A program made the translations under genes and the position numbers. This document shows positions 9,457-18,485 of a stretch of DNA of 64,000 nt, piece after piece; within the stretch, counting starts at the first letter, position 1; every line of letters begins with the position of its first letter. This DNA is from Bradyrhizobium sp. AZCC 2262 (GTDB lineage: Bacteria > Pseudomonadota > Alphaproteobacteria > Rhizobiales > Xanthobacteraceae): contig NZ_JAZHRT010000001.1 of the NCBI RefSeq assembly GCF_036924535.1, forward strand, positions 1,860,001 to 1,924,000, read 5' to 3'. The notes beneath the pieces are model-generated. The model did not search any database, was not told the origin of the DNA, and was given only the letters and a program-made list of their open reading frames with translations.

Positions 9457-10549
9457 GGTCAACTTCTTTCAGCGCCAGAGATTCGTTTTGCCATGTCGAC
9501 GATTTCGTCGCCGCGTTCGTTTGATCACGGCCTTGATCATGCACAGGAAGAGTATTTTGCCATCTCTGGCGTGGCGGAGGGCGGCATCGCGAGCTCGTCC
9601 GGTTTACAACCGCGTTGATGAAGACCGGTGCAGATGAGCCGGCTGTTCGTACAGCACTCGCCGCAATGTGCTGGCATTCGTCGGGAGGGAGTGCAGCTGA
9701 TACATTGAGAATCCGCTTGGCCGGAGCAGTCGACGTTCGGTCACTTCGAACAGCATGGAGATTAGAGCCGCCGGGATGGCTCGCTCAATTGTACGCGGGT
9801 ACGCTCGTCTCGATGGATAAGGATGGAAGGATCATACGAACGTTTGTGATCGAGCCCGGGCTTCCAGTGACCGATAGCGGAAGCAACGCGGGCCGGTTAT
9901 GAAAAATTGAGCACGGTCATGATGACGCCCCTTCATCGAGGGCACCGCGGCTATTTGCGCAGCGGACTGAATTCCAAGATCCAGCCCGCGTCCCTGCCTT
10001 GGTCTCCGTCCTTCCAGCCCATCATCCCCGACTCTCCGGCGTCCCCGATGCAAGAACCACTGTTCACTCTGTGAATGGTGGGGCTACGGGAGCTTCAGCC
10101 GTGAGCAGTATTCCTCGTCACATTCAACGAGGCGTCGAACAGCGACGGGTCGCTCGGTTCGGGTCGCTAGTAATCCCGGCCGTACCAAAGAACTTCGGAT
10201 TGAAAACTTCGCCGGTCAACAGGCGCCCCGCCCGGAAAAAGCAAAGGAAAAACCCACCCGGTTGAGGGAAATGATCGACCACAAGAAAGAGCACTGATCT
10301 CGATCTGTCTGCCGCCGAGCGAGAGGAACTCAGAGCCCGCGGGGCCGCAAGAGGCGATCTCCGATCATTTGAAGCGCTCAGCAGGCATTTCATGAAATCG
10401 AGTGACGTCCTCGCCTGGTTGGCCCATGGTGGAAGTTCGCGCCTTTTGACGAAGGGTCGCTGCCATGTCCAAGGCTTATGCAGGCTTCTATAAGCGGACG
10501 CACAGGCTTCACCAAAGGTATGAGTTCAGAGAAGCTTCCACCCGCCGCG
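9457..10549. other. Gene-poor, decayed 1.1 kb stretch
   Basis: I find no convincing intact gene here. One open frame (9618-9902, plus) has no recognisable domain. On the plus strand around 10295-10430 a frame reads LSAAEREELRARGAARGDL and continues coding-like to RHFMKSSDVL without a good start; it may be a gene remnant. The left end, next to cyoE, should hold the cyo promoter. The stretch sits beside a frameshifted efflux gene, in keeping with general decay. Confidence 0.4.
9521..9539. promoter_or_regulatory. Tandem TTGATCA repeat upstream of cyoE
   Basis: Two copies of TTGATCA (9521-9527 and 9533-9539) sit 12 bp apart, about 65 bp before the cyoE start. Each contains the palindrome TGATCA. 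The spacing is close to one helical turn, as for a dimeric regulator binding two sites. It is not a canonical FNR/FixK box (TTGAT-N4-ATCAA). The regulatory role is inference. Confidence 0.3.
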
Positions 10550-11513
10550 TCAGGGTTGAACCTGCGACAACCCCGGATCTGTCGAGATCGGACGAACTCC
10601 GCTGAATTCCCCTGCCGCGGCGGCGATCGCAGGCTCTGGGGTTCGGATGGGCGGAACTGCCTGATAGTGTTCCCGTCCGCCACCGAGTGCCTTGTAGAGC
10701 GCGACCAACTGGACGCCTGCCACCCTCCTGGAGATGACGTATTGGGCTTCGAGTTCAAACTGCTGTCGTTCGGCATCCAAGACGTTGAGGTAGTCGGTCA
10801 GTCCTCTCTCATAGCGCGCGGACGAAAGCTTGACAGCCTCAAGGGCGGCACTGCGGGCGCGGGAAAGGCTGTTCAAGCGACTCTGTTCGGCATTGTAATC
10901 CGCAATCGCCTGGTCTACCTCCTGCACGGCACCTAGCACTTTTGCCTTGTATCGAAGCAGCGCTTCGCGAGCCCGATAGTCAGCCACCTCGATACGCGCA
11001 TCAAGCGTCCCGAAGTCCAGGACCGGCCAGTAAACCGCCGGACCAATGCCGCCGATGAACGTAATGGCTGTTCCAGTTGCTGCAACACGCCGTCTTGGCC
11101 GCCTACGGCACTTGTCACAGCCACGCGCGGAAAAAGATCGGCGATTGCAGATCCATACGGGCTGTCGCTGCTCCTATCTCGAATTCCGCTTGCTGGATGT
11201 CTGCACGTCGCTGCAACAGACTGACCGGCAGACCGATAGGAATCTTGGCCGGAAAACGCGGAGCGGGTCCCTCCGCTATCAGTTCTTTCACCAGCGTCTC
11301 CGGATACTGTCCGAGCAAGACGGCGATGACGTACCGGCTTGACTGCAGTTGGCCCGTCAGCGGTCCGAGGCCGGCCTCGAATGTGGCGAGCTGGCGTTGC
11401 GCCAGTGTCACATCGAGTTCGTTTGTGAGCCCCTCGTTGAAACGGGTCTGCACGACCTGAAGACTCCGGCGGCCGCTCGAAATCGGCCCTTTGCAATATG
11501 TCTCGAAGCTCAA
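10550..11513 (-). pseudogene. Frameshifted, truncated NodT-type outer-membrane efflux factor
   Basis: Three reading frames on the minus strand together spell a NodT/OprM-like channel. The frame of 11115-11513 gives VVQTRFNEGLTNELDV and LLQRRADIQQAEFEIG. A second frame gives ADLFPRVAVTSAVGG. The frame of 10550-10987 gives YRAREALLRYKAKVLGAVQE and ends with VAGVQLVALYKALGGG. At least two frameshifts are therefore needed, and the N-terminal lipoprotein part is missing. A complete homologue is present at 18486-20003, so function need not be lost from the cell. Confidence 0.8.
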
Positions 11514-12047
11514 ACCTACTTGTCGATGCCCATATTGACTGCTCGGTCGTCAAGACTGGATGCGCGCAACACTCGAAAACGGATCATCGAGCTGCACGAG
11601 TGCGCAAACCAGAGATCACAACGGTGCACGGGAAGCCATTAAATTGGCTTTTAAGATGTCGAACTTGGGTTGAATCGGCAGGCATCGTCTGCTTGTGCTC
11701 TTCTAAACCTTGAGCACGTTGCAAATCATAAACTCTTTTTTAGTTGAGGCCTCCCCCTCGCTTACTATCTCAAGCCTTACGAATCATCCGGGGGGACATC
11801 CTGGGCGCGACCAGCTCATGGCCGCGGCCGCCTCGCGTCCTGGTTCGACGGAGCAGCGTCCACAACCATCTTCGATAGCGCCCCGGCAATGAGGCGCGCG
11901 CCATGCGGGTTTGCGCCAATCCTCCTCCTGCCGGACGAGACGTCAGGCTGGACCTGTTTCGCGGCCATTTCTTCATAAAGATAAGTTTAATGGTGCCGAC
12001 GGATTGCGAGCCTAGATCAGCTTCACACGCATTCGGGCGGGTTTGAT
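11514..12047. other. Intergenic region with no recognised gene
   Basis: Several short open frames occur on both strands, but none shows a domain, a good ribosome binding site or protein-like composition. The right end should contain the promoter of the RND-type transporter that starts at 12048. Confidence 0.4.
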
Positions 12048-14672
12048 ATGTTGACCTCCGTAATTGTCCGGACTGTAGATCTCTGTGCGCGCCATCGTTG
12101 GTCGTTGATCGTTGTTGGAATTCTGTTGGCGACGGCTGCTACCGCTTATGACTTCGCCCGCTTTTCGATTAGTACCGATACCGAAGCTCTGATCTCCCGG
12201 GATTTGCCGTGGCATCAGCGCCAGATCGCGCTGTCCGATGCTTTCCCGCAGAGAGAAATTTCCGTCGTTGTTACTGCGTCGACGCCGGAAAATGTCGATG
12301 GTGCGACTGAGGCTCTCGCAAGTGGCCTTTCAAAACAAAGGAATCTGTTTCCGACGGTCGTGCAACCTGATAGCGGAGACTTCTTCGCGCGTAACGGGCT
12401 GCTATTTAAATCTCTCCCCGAACTGCGCAACTCGCTCGGCAGCCTAAGTCAGGCAGAGCCCATCGTTGCCGGACTTGCATCTGATCCCACCCTTCGCGGC
12501 GTGGCGAAATCCCTTTCCCTTGTGGCCAAAGGCGTGCAGGCGGGCGAGATCAAGCTCGAACAGTTGAGGTGGCCATTGTCGCTGGCGGAACGCACGTTGA
12601 ACGATGTGCTGTCCGGTCGACCTGCAGCATTTTCCTGGCAGGAACTTGCCACAGGACGATCGTTGCAAGCCGGTTCAACTCGGCACTTCATAGAAGTGCA
12701 GCCTTCTCTTGACTTTTCCGCGTTGCAGCCCGGCCATCCAGCGACCGAAGGTATCCGGCGAATGGCCGCCGACCTCAAGCTTGGCGACAGATACGGCGCA
12801 ACAGTCTCGCTGACCGGCCCGGTGCCGATGAACGATGATCAGTTCTCGGTAATCCGGCGGAGCGCATTCCGAGACATCTCCTTTGCAGTTCTGGGAGTGC
12901 TGGTCATCCTGTGGCTGGCGTTGCGCTCCTGGAAGTTGATTCTAGCGGTGTCGTTCAGCCTGATGGTCGGACTTGCGGTTACTGCCGCTGTCGGTCTCGC
13001 AATGGTTGGCGCGTTCAATCTGATTTCGGTCGCTTTCTTTGTACTTTTTGTGGGACTGGGCGTTGATTTTGGCATTCAGTTCAGTATGCGATATCGTTCG
13101 GAGCGCCATGAGCACGACAATTTACGCGCTGCTTTGCGGAGCGCCGCCAGCAAAGCGGGCGCTCCTCTCGCTCTTGCGGCGGCTGCGACGGCGGTCGGGT
13201 TCTTTTCATTCCTGCCCACCAGCTATAAGGGCCTTTCCGAACTCGGACTGATCGCCGGGTGCGGCATGCTAATCGCGTTCATGTGCAGCATCACCTTTGT
13301 TCCGGCGATGCTGGCTGCGTTGAATCCTCCGGGTGAGCCGGCTTCTGTCGGTTTTGCCGCTCTGGCGCCGCTCGACGATTTTCTACAGCGGCATCGCATC
13401 GCGGTCATTGCGGTTACCATGATCACCGTTCTCGCTGGCGTTCCGCTGCTGTTCCAAATCCCGTTCGACTTCAATCCGGTCAATCTGCAGAATCCGGCGA
13501 GTGCATCGGTCAAAACCTATCGCGAATTGCAGAACACCGCAGAAACCAGCGGCAATGAAGCCGAAATTCTTGCATCTTCGCTCGATCAGGCCGACACCCT
13601 TGCCAAACGCCTCGATAGCTTGCCGGAAGTCTTGCGCACGCTAACGCTCAGCAACCTTATTCCGCGCGATCAGGATGCCAAGATCGCGGCAATCAAATCT
13701 TCCGCGCAAGGTCTGGACGCTGCGCTAAATTCTCAGCCGCAGCAGCCCGGCCCACGCGATGACGAAGTGATCGCATCCATCCAGGCGAGCGCGGTAGATC
13801 TTTCTGCTGCCGCGGGCAACAAAACGGGACCCGGTGCTGACGCCGCGCGCAGTGTGTCCGCCTTGCTGCAACGGCTTGCCGGATCGGATGCCGCGACCCG
13901 GACCAGGGCCGAGGCCGCATTCATTCCACCGCTCGTTCATGATCTTGATCTCCTTCGAAAGAGCCTCAGTCCACAGCGAGTGATTATCTCGACTCTTCCT
14001 CAAGATCTCGTTCGCGACTGGATGCTCCCCGATGGTCGCGCCCGCGTTGAAGTACTCCCAAGGGGCGATTCCAATGCCACAACAACGCTGCGCAAGTTCG
14101 CAACCGCCATTCTGGCGGCGGTGCCCGCGGCGACGGGCCCCGCCATTTCGCTCTATCAATCCGGAGAGACGGTCACAAACGCTTTCATCGAGGCCGGCGC
14201 CCTTGCGCTCGCCGCAATTGCAATACTGCTTTTCTTAGCGTTGAGACGCATCGTCGACGTGCTTTTGACGCTGGTCCCGCTGGCTCTTGCGGGTGCCGTG
14301 ACGCTCGAAGTCTGCGCGCTTGCGGGTATCACATTGAATTTCGCGAACGTCGTCGCATTGCCGCTACTGCTTGGCGTCGGTGTTGCATTCAAAATCTACT
14401 ACATCATGGCTTGGCGTGACGGGAAAACCGGATTGCTGCAATCGAGCCTGACCAGGGCGGTGGTCTTCAGTGCAATGACGAACGCCGTGGCGTTCGGGAG
14501 TATGTGGTCGTCAAGCTATCCGGGCATGTCGAGCATGGGCAAGCTCATGGCGCTCGCACTGCTGTGCACGATGGCTGCGGCGGTTTTGTTCCAGCCTGTA
14601 CTGATGGGGCGGCCACGCCAAATCCAAGAGCGTTCGGTGCGGCGGGCCATCACCCCGAGTCCGGCAGAATGA
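12048..14672 (+). CDS. hpnN: RND/MMPL-family transporter, HpnN-like (hopanoid-associated)
   Basis: 874 residues. A membrane helix near residues 19-35 is followed by a large periplasmic domain, then a block of about five helices (275-425). A second periplasmic domain and a second block of helices (710-860) follow. This duplicated layout and the length match HpnN, the MMPL transporter that carries hopanoids from inner to outer membrane in Rhodopseudomonas and Bradyrhizobium. Typical segments are FVLFVGLGVDFGIQFSMRYR and LPLLLGVGVAFKIYYIM. No hopanoid synthesis genes are nearby, so the exact substrate is inferred. No frame damage is seen. Confidence 0.8.
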   Translation: MLTSVIVRTVDLCARHRWSLIVVGILLATAATAYDFARFSISTDTEALISRDLPWHQRQIALSDAFPQREISVVVTASTPENVDGATEALASGLSKQRNLFPTVVQPDSGDFFARNGLLFKSLPELRNSLGSLSQAEPIVAGLASDPTLRGVAKSLSLVAKGVQAGEIKLEQLRWPLSLAERTLNDVLSGRPAAFSWQELATGRSLQAGSTRHFIEVQPSLDFSALQPGHPATEGIRRMAADLKLGDRYGATVSLTGPVPMNDDQFSVIRRSAFRDISFAVLGVLVILWLALRSWKLILAVSFSLMVGLAVTAAVGLAMVGAFNLISVAFFVLFVGLGVDFGIQFSMRYRSERHEHDNLRAALRSAASKAGAPLALAAAATAVGFFSFLPTSYKGLSELGLIAGCGMLIAFMCSITFVPAMLAALNPPGEPASVGFAALAPLDDFLQRHRIAVIAVTMITVLAGVPLLFQIPFDFNPVNLQNPASASVKTYRELQNTAETSGNEAEILASSLDQADTLAKRLDSLPEVLRTLTLSNLIPRDQDAKIAAIKSSAQGLDAALNSQPQQPGPRDDEVIASIQASAVDLSAAAGNKTGPGADAARSVSALLQRLAGSDAATRTRAEAAFIPPLVHDLDLLRKSLSPQRVIISTLPQDLVRDWMLPDGRARVEVLPRGDSNATTTLRKFATAILAAVPAATGPAISLYQSGETVTNAFIEAGALALAAIAILLFLALRRIVDVLLTLVPLALAGAVTLEVCALAGITLNFANVVALPLLLGVGVAFKIYYIMAWRDGKTGLLQSSLTRAVVFSAMTNAVAFGSMWSSSYPGMSSMGKLMALALLCTMAAAVLFQPVLMGRPRQIQERSVRRAITPSPAE

Positions 14673-14837
14673 AGCAACCTCCATGTTCTTGGCCGCGGGA
14701 ATATCAGCAAAGCACCGCTGACGTTGGTTGAACGGCAAAAAGCGATGACATAAGCGATCAAATGACTTCCACAGCGCCAAGGCTGCGAAAGAACGTGCGC
14801 GAATGCACGAACCGCTCAAACACTTTCCTCGAATTAA

Positions 14838-14864
14838 CCTGTCCGACAGGACATCGTAATGTCC
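14838..14864. promoter_or_regulatory. Nested inverted repeats upstream of the Deg protease gene
   Basis: Two adjoining inverted repeats: cctgtc-c-gacagg at 14838-14850, and ggacat-cgta-atgtcc at 14849-14864. They lie about 55 bp before the protease start and could be an operator. The binding factor is unknown. Confidence 0.35.
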
Positions 14865-14919
14865 AGTCCCCAGAATTCAGAAAAGGCCTTTTGAGCCTCA
14901 CTTCTAGGAGATTTCGACC

Positions 14920-16137
14920 ATGACAAACGACGAACCTAGCCATCGGTATTCACGGATGTTCTCGCGACGACGTCTGGTGCTGCTCGCTTCCGCCGCCGGC
15001 ATTGGCGCAATCGTCGCGCTTGGAGGCCCAATGGGCTATACGCAACTGTATCGGCCGTGGCTTTTGAGCGCGAGCGCTGCGGATACGCAAAGCCAGCAGC
15101 AGCCAGCAGGCTTTGCCGATCTGGTGGCCAAGGTAAAGCCCGCGGTCATCTCCGTGCGGGTCCAGATGGGTGAAACCCCAGACGCAGCGGATCTAAGTTC
15201 GAATGAGGAAGACAATCCACCACCCACGCAGGGTTCTCCGCTTGAAAGGTTCTTTCAGCAATACGGTTTTGGCGGAGCGCCGGAAGAGACGCCCCAGCAG
15301 CGGCATATCGTCATTGGCGCCGGATCCGGCTTCTTCATTTCGCCTGACGGTTATGCCGTGACCAACAATCACGTAGTTGATCATGCCCAGTCTGTTCAGG
15401 TCACGACCGATGACGGCACGACCTACAAGGCCAAGGTCATTGGCACAGACCCCAAGACTGACCTCGCACTCATCAAAGTCGACGGAAAATCCAGCTTCGT
15501 GTACGCGAATTTCGCAGACCGCGCACCGCGCGTTGGCGATTGGGTCGTGGCTGTCGGCAATCCGTTCGGTCTTGGCGGCACGGTTACCGCCGGCATCGTA
15601 TCCGCACAGGGGCGTGACATCGGCTCAGGCCCTTACGACAACTATATTCAGATCGATGCGCCGATCAACAAGGGTAATTCCGGCGGTCCCGCGTTCGACA
15701 CGAATGGCAACGTGATAGGGGTCAATACTGCGATTTACTCGCCTTCCGGCGGCTCGGTCGGCATAGGCTTTGACGTCCCTGCGCAGACAGCGAAGGCGGT
15801 TGTTGCCGAACTCAAGGACAAGGGAGTTGTGACGCGCGGATGGCTGGGCGTCCAGATTCAGCCTGTAACGAAGGGCATCGCCGACAGCCTCGGCATGAAG
15901 AACGCCGAAGGTGCAATGGTGGACGAGCCGAAGAATGGAAGTCCAGCGGCAAAGGCAGGCATTCAATCCGGCGATGTCATCACCGCACTTAATGGCACGC
16001 CAGTCAAAGAGTCCCGTGACCTCGCCCGACAGGTAGCCGCACTGGCTCCCGGCAGTTCGGCCAAACTCGATATTCTCCGAAACGGAGAATCGAAGACGCT
16101 CACCGTCACGCTCGGTGAATTGCCCAACCGGCCATAG
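14920..16137 (+). CDS. Deg/HtrA-family periplasmic serine protease
   Basis: 405 residues with a good ribosome binding site (aggag). The N-terminus has an RRR followed by a hydrophobic segment (LVLLASAAGIGAIVALGG), either a signal peptide or an anchor; the SRRRLVLLA context even resembles a Tat signal. The trypsin-like domain has the full triad H151 (TNNHVV), D181 (KTDLALI) and S254 (GNSGGPAF). One PDZ domain follows (about 308-400; RGWLGVQIQPV, AGIQSGDVI). DegP usually has two PDZ domains, so this is a DegS-like or single-PDZ form. Role: degradation of misfolded envelope proteins. Confidence 0.92.
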   Translation: MTNDEPSHRYSRMFSRRRLVLLASAAGIGAIVALGGPMGYTQLYRPWLLSASAADTQSQQQPAGFADLVAKVKPAVISVRVQMGETPDAADLSSNEEDNPPPTQGSPLERFFQQYGFGGAPEETPQQRHIVIGAGSGFFISPDGYAVTNNHVVDHAQSVQVTTDDGTTYKAKVIGTDPKTDLALIKVDGKSSFVYANFADRAPRVGDWVVAVGNPFGLGGTVTAGIVSAQGRDIGSGPYDNYIQIDAPINKGNSGGPAFDTNGNVIGVNTAIYSPSGGSVGIGFDVPAQTAKAVVAELKDKGVVTRGWLGVQIQPVTKGIADSLGMKNAEGAMVDEPKNGSPAAKAGIQSGDVITALNGTPVKESRDLARQVAALAPGSSAKLDILRNGESKTLTVTLGELPNRP

Positions 16138-16542
16138 GCCAGTGCCGACCTTCATTTCACGGCTGATGGGCGGTTCAGCCGACGCCGTTATGAAGTACGT
16201 ACTTCGGTTCACAGGAAATGTTGCATGATCGCGATTCGCGTCGCGAAGAGCACGAGTGGGTGCCTGCTCGTGACATGGCCCGCTCTGTTTTCCACGACTT
16301 TATAGCCGGAGAATTGGGCCGCAACGTACACCCAGATGAACAAGAATTAATTGGCCGGACAGGACGTCTTGTTCTGAGTGCGCTACGATTCGAAGCCGTT
16401 GACCCTCCCGTTCCCCGAAGATCCTTGGTGGCTAATGTTCGCGCAGACAGAGGTCGCTCGCTTGGACGAGCATGCCGCTGGTGCGGTGCAGATAGCGCAA
16501 TGCGCCCTTGAGGGTTGAAGACCGTATCGGAAAGTTAATGGC
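16138..16542. other. Intergenic region with possible small-gene remnant
   Basis: A plus-strand open frame at 16218-16511 could encode 97 residues, but composition suggests that only its first 60 or so are protein-like (RDMARSVFHDFIAGELG). Over 16400-16510 a different frame reads FPEDPWWLMFAQTEVARLDE and ends at TGA. This change of frame suggests a damaged gene or two overlapping remnants. I recognise no family. Confidence 0.3.
16192..16205. promoter_or_regulatory. Perfect 14-bp palindrome downstream of the Deg protease gene
   Basis: gaagtacgtacttc is exactly self-complementary, 54 bp after the protease stop codon. It has no T-run and no loop, so it resembles a protein-binding site more than a terminator. 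An open frame of unknown reality starts shortly after it. Confidence 0.3.
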
Positions 16543-16755
16543 ATGCCGCAATTTGATCCCCAACTCATCCAGGTCATGAGGGGCGTTCTTGAAGACATCA
16601 TGACGAGGGTTCCCACGGAACAGTCAACCCAGGCAGTGAAAGCATATCTTGCCGAGTGTATTTTGAAGGCGGCAGCTCAAGGGCATACAAACTATGATGC
16701 GCTCATGGCTGCGGCGGCTGATCAGCTACACGTGATTTTCTCTTTGTTCAGCTAA
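16543..16755 (+). CDS. Small conserved-looking hypothetical protein
   Basis: 70 residues, predicted mostly helical (MPQFDPQLIQVMRGVLEDIM, then KAYLAECILKAAAQG). I know similar short proteins from Bradyrhizobium genomes, where they often occur in several copies, but no function. It has no signal peptide, so it is likely cytoplasmic. Confidence 0.65.
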   Translation: MPQFDPQLIQVMRGVLEDIMTRVPTEQSTQAVKAYLAECILKAAAQGHTNYDALMAAAADQLHVIFSLFS

Positions 16756-16875
16756 GGCGTCCGGTCTTGATCGCGAAGACTCTCCTGGCTTGATCCGACT
16801 CTGGCTCCCTCCGCCAGAGCACAAACTCCACACGAGTCACCTTGCCTGAGGAGAATGCAATTCAGGAGATTGCAA

Positions 16876-17058
16876 ATGCACAAACTCAAGGTTCTGGGTG
16901 TTGCGGTGTCCCTACTGGCTGCTACGCCGGCCTTGGCGCAAGAGATGGGAGGAGCGACAGGACCGGGCGGCGCGCGCGGTTTGGAGCCCACTTACAACGA
17001 CCGCCATTACAACGGCTGCGATCAGCAAGGTGAGCTCTCGCCCGGTGGAGATGGATGA
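16876..17058 (+). CDS. Small secreted protein
   Basis: 60 residues from ATG 16876, chosen for the aggag seven bases upstream. A clear signal peptide (HKLKVLGVAVSLLAATPALA) is followed by a short Gly-, Asn- and Asp-rich mature peptide of about 39 residues with one cysteine. No domain is recognised. Periplasmic or exported. Confidence 0.55.
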   Translation: MHKLKVLGVAVSLLAATPALAQEMGGATGPGGARGLEPTYNDRHYNGCDQQGELSPGGDG

Positions 17059-17236
17059 CGCCATTCCTGCGAGTAGACACCGCATGTTGTGCCGACAGGC
17101 GCCGATGAATTGATGGACCCCGATCACGCCACGTTGAATTCCAGTGTTCCATTTTTGACCAGTTCGCACCGTAACTGGACGCCATATACCCTTTCAGGGT
17201 TGCGACAGGCGCAGATTGACAAGGGATCGCCGGATC

Positions 17237-18370
17237 ATGGCAACGAGAATCAGGATGGCCCACGCTTGCGGGAGCATGTTTCTCGCGGTGGGCGTGCTCG
17301 CGACGACTCCCGCGGCGGCTGAGGATGGCGGCAAAATCGGTCCACCGCTGGAAACCGTGAAGGCATTCGGCGATGATTTCCGGCTTGTCGGCATCGGTGT
17401 CTCGGCCGAGGGCAGGGTGTTCGCGACGGCACCATCCTCCATCGTCCGTTCGCGCTTCAGCATGGTCGAGGTAGATCCTAAAACGGGCGCCGCCACGCCT
17501 TATCCTGACGCCGGCTGGAACAGTTTTAATGAGGAGGGGGATGGCAAGTCACAATGGATCTCTGTCCAGGCGCTGTGGGTCGACAAAGCGGATCATCTTT
17601 GGGCGCTCGACTCGTCCCTGCCGAAGGTCGATCAGGAGCGTCTGCCGCCGAAGCTGGTCGAGTTCGATCTGTCTACCAACCACGTGATTCGGCAATATGA
17701 TTTCAAAGGCGTGGTCTCGGCGAAAGACTCTTTGAACGATCTGCGGATCGATACCGCGCACGGCTATGCCTACCTCACCAATGCAGGGAACAAGGGCAGC
17801 CTGGTGGTACTCGATCTGAACACGGGCGATGCAAGGCAGGTGCTGGTCGGCGATCGTTCGACCTTCGCCGATCCCAAGCAGCATCTGATGATCGGCGAGG
17901 AGATCGCGCAGCGGCCCGACGGCTCGGTGACGGAGATCCAGGCCGACGGCATCGCGCTTTCTCCGGATGCGCGCTGGCTCTATTACCGGCCGCTGACCGA
18001 CCATAATTATTGGCGCGTGCCGACGTCGGCCTTGCGCGATGCCAGGCTTTCCGACTTGGAGCTTGCCAAGAAGGTCGAGTATCTCGGCAGCTCGGTGCTG
18101 AGCGGCGGTCTTATCATGGATGGAAACGGCACGCTTTATGGAGGCGATCTCGAGCACGGCACCGTGGTTTCACTGACCATGACGCCAGGAAATAAGTTGC
18201 GCTCAAAAGTCTTCGCCAGCGATCCATCAAAGCTTTCCTGGGCGGATGGTTTTGCGATCAGCGGCGGCTACCTCTACATCGCCGATTCCCATCTTTGGGA
18301 AGTTGCGTTCAAGAACAATATGCCACGCTCCGGTCCCTTTACGATCTTCAAGGTCAAACTTCCGCATTAA
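17237..18370 (+). CDS. Yellow/major-royal-jelly-type beta-propeller protein, secreted
   Basis: 377 residues from ATG 17237. A signal peptide ends near PAAAED. The mature protein matches the MRJP/yellow family of six-bladed propellers related to SMP-30: repeated segments such as DHLWALDSSL, YAYLTNAGNKGSLVVLDL and GIALSPDARWLYYRPL, and the terminal GYLYIADSHLWEV. In insects the family includes dopachrome-converting enzymes; the bacterial role is not established. It lies alone before the convergent efflux operon and probably acts in the periplasm. Confidence 0.8.
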   Translation: MATRIRMAHACGSMFLAVGVLATTPAAAEDGGKIGPPLETVKAFGDDFRLVGIGVSAEGRVFATAPSSIVRSRFSMVEVDPKTGAATPYPDAGWNSFNEEGDGKSQWISVQALWVDKADHLWALDSSLPKVDQERLPPKLVEFDLSTNHVIRQYDFKGVVSAKDSLNDLRIDTAHGYAYLTNAGNKGSLVVLDLNTGDARQVLVGDRSTFADPKQHLMIGEEIAQRPDGSVTEIQADGIALSPDARWLYYRPLTDHNYWRVPTSALRDARLSDLELAKKVEYLGSSVLSGGLIMDGNGTLYGGDLEHGTVVSLTMTPGNKLRSKVFASDPSKLSWADGFAISGGYLYIADSHLWEVAFKNNMPRSGPFTIFKVKLPH

Positions 18371-18399
18371 GCCTGGCGCGAACGGCGGCGCGGCCAGGC
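18371..18399. terminator. Putative stem-loop between convergent genes
   Basis: gcctggc at 18371-18377 pairs with gccaggc at 18393-18399 immediately after the stop codon of the propeller-protein gene. There is no clear T-run, so intrinsic termination is only possible. Confidence 0.4.
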
Positions 18400-18485
18400 A
18401 AGCATCGGCGAAGCCGATCTCGCCGGGGCTAATCAATTTGCGGAAAATGCGATAATGGAGCATCCGCTGCCGGCGCGAAGCGGAC

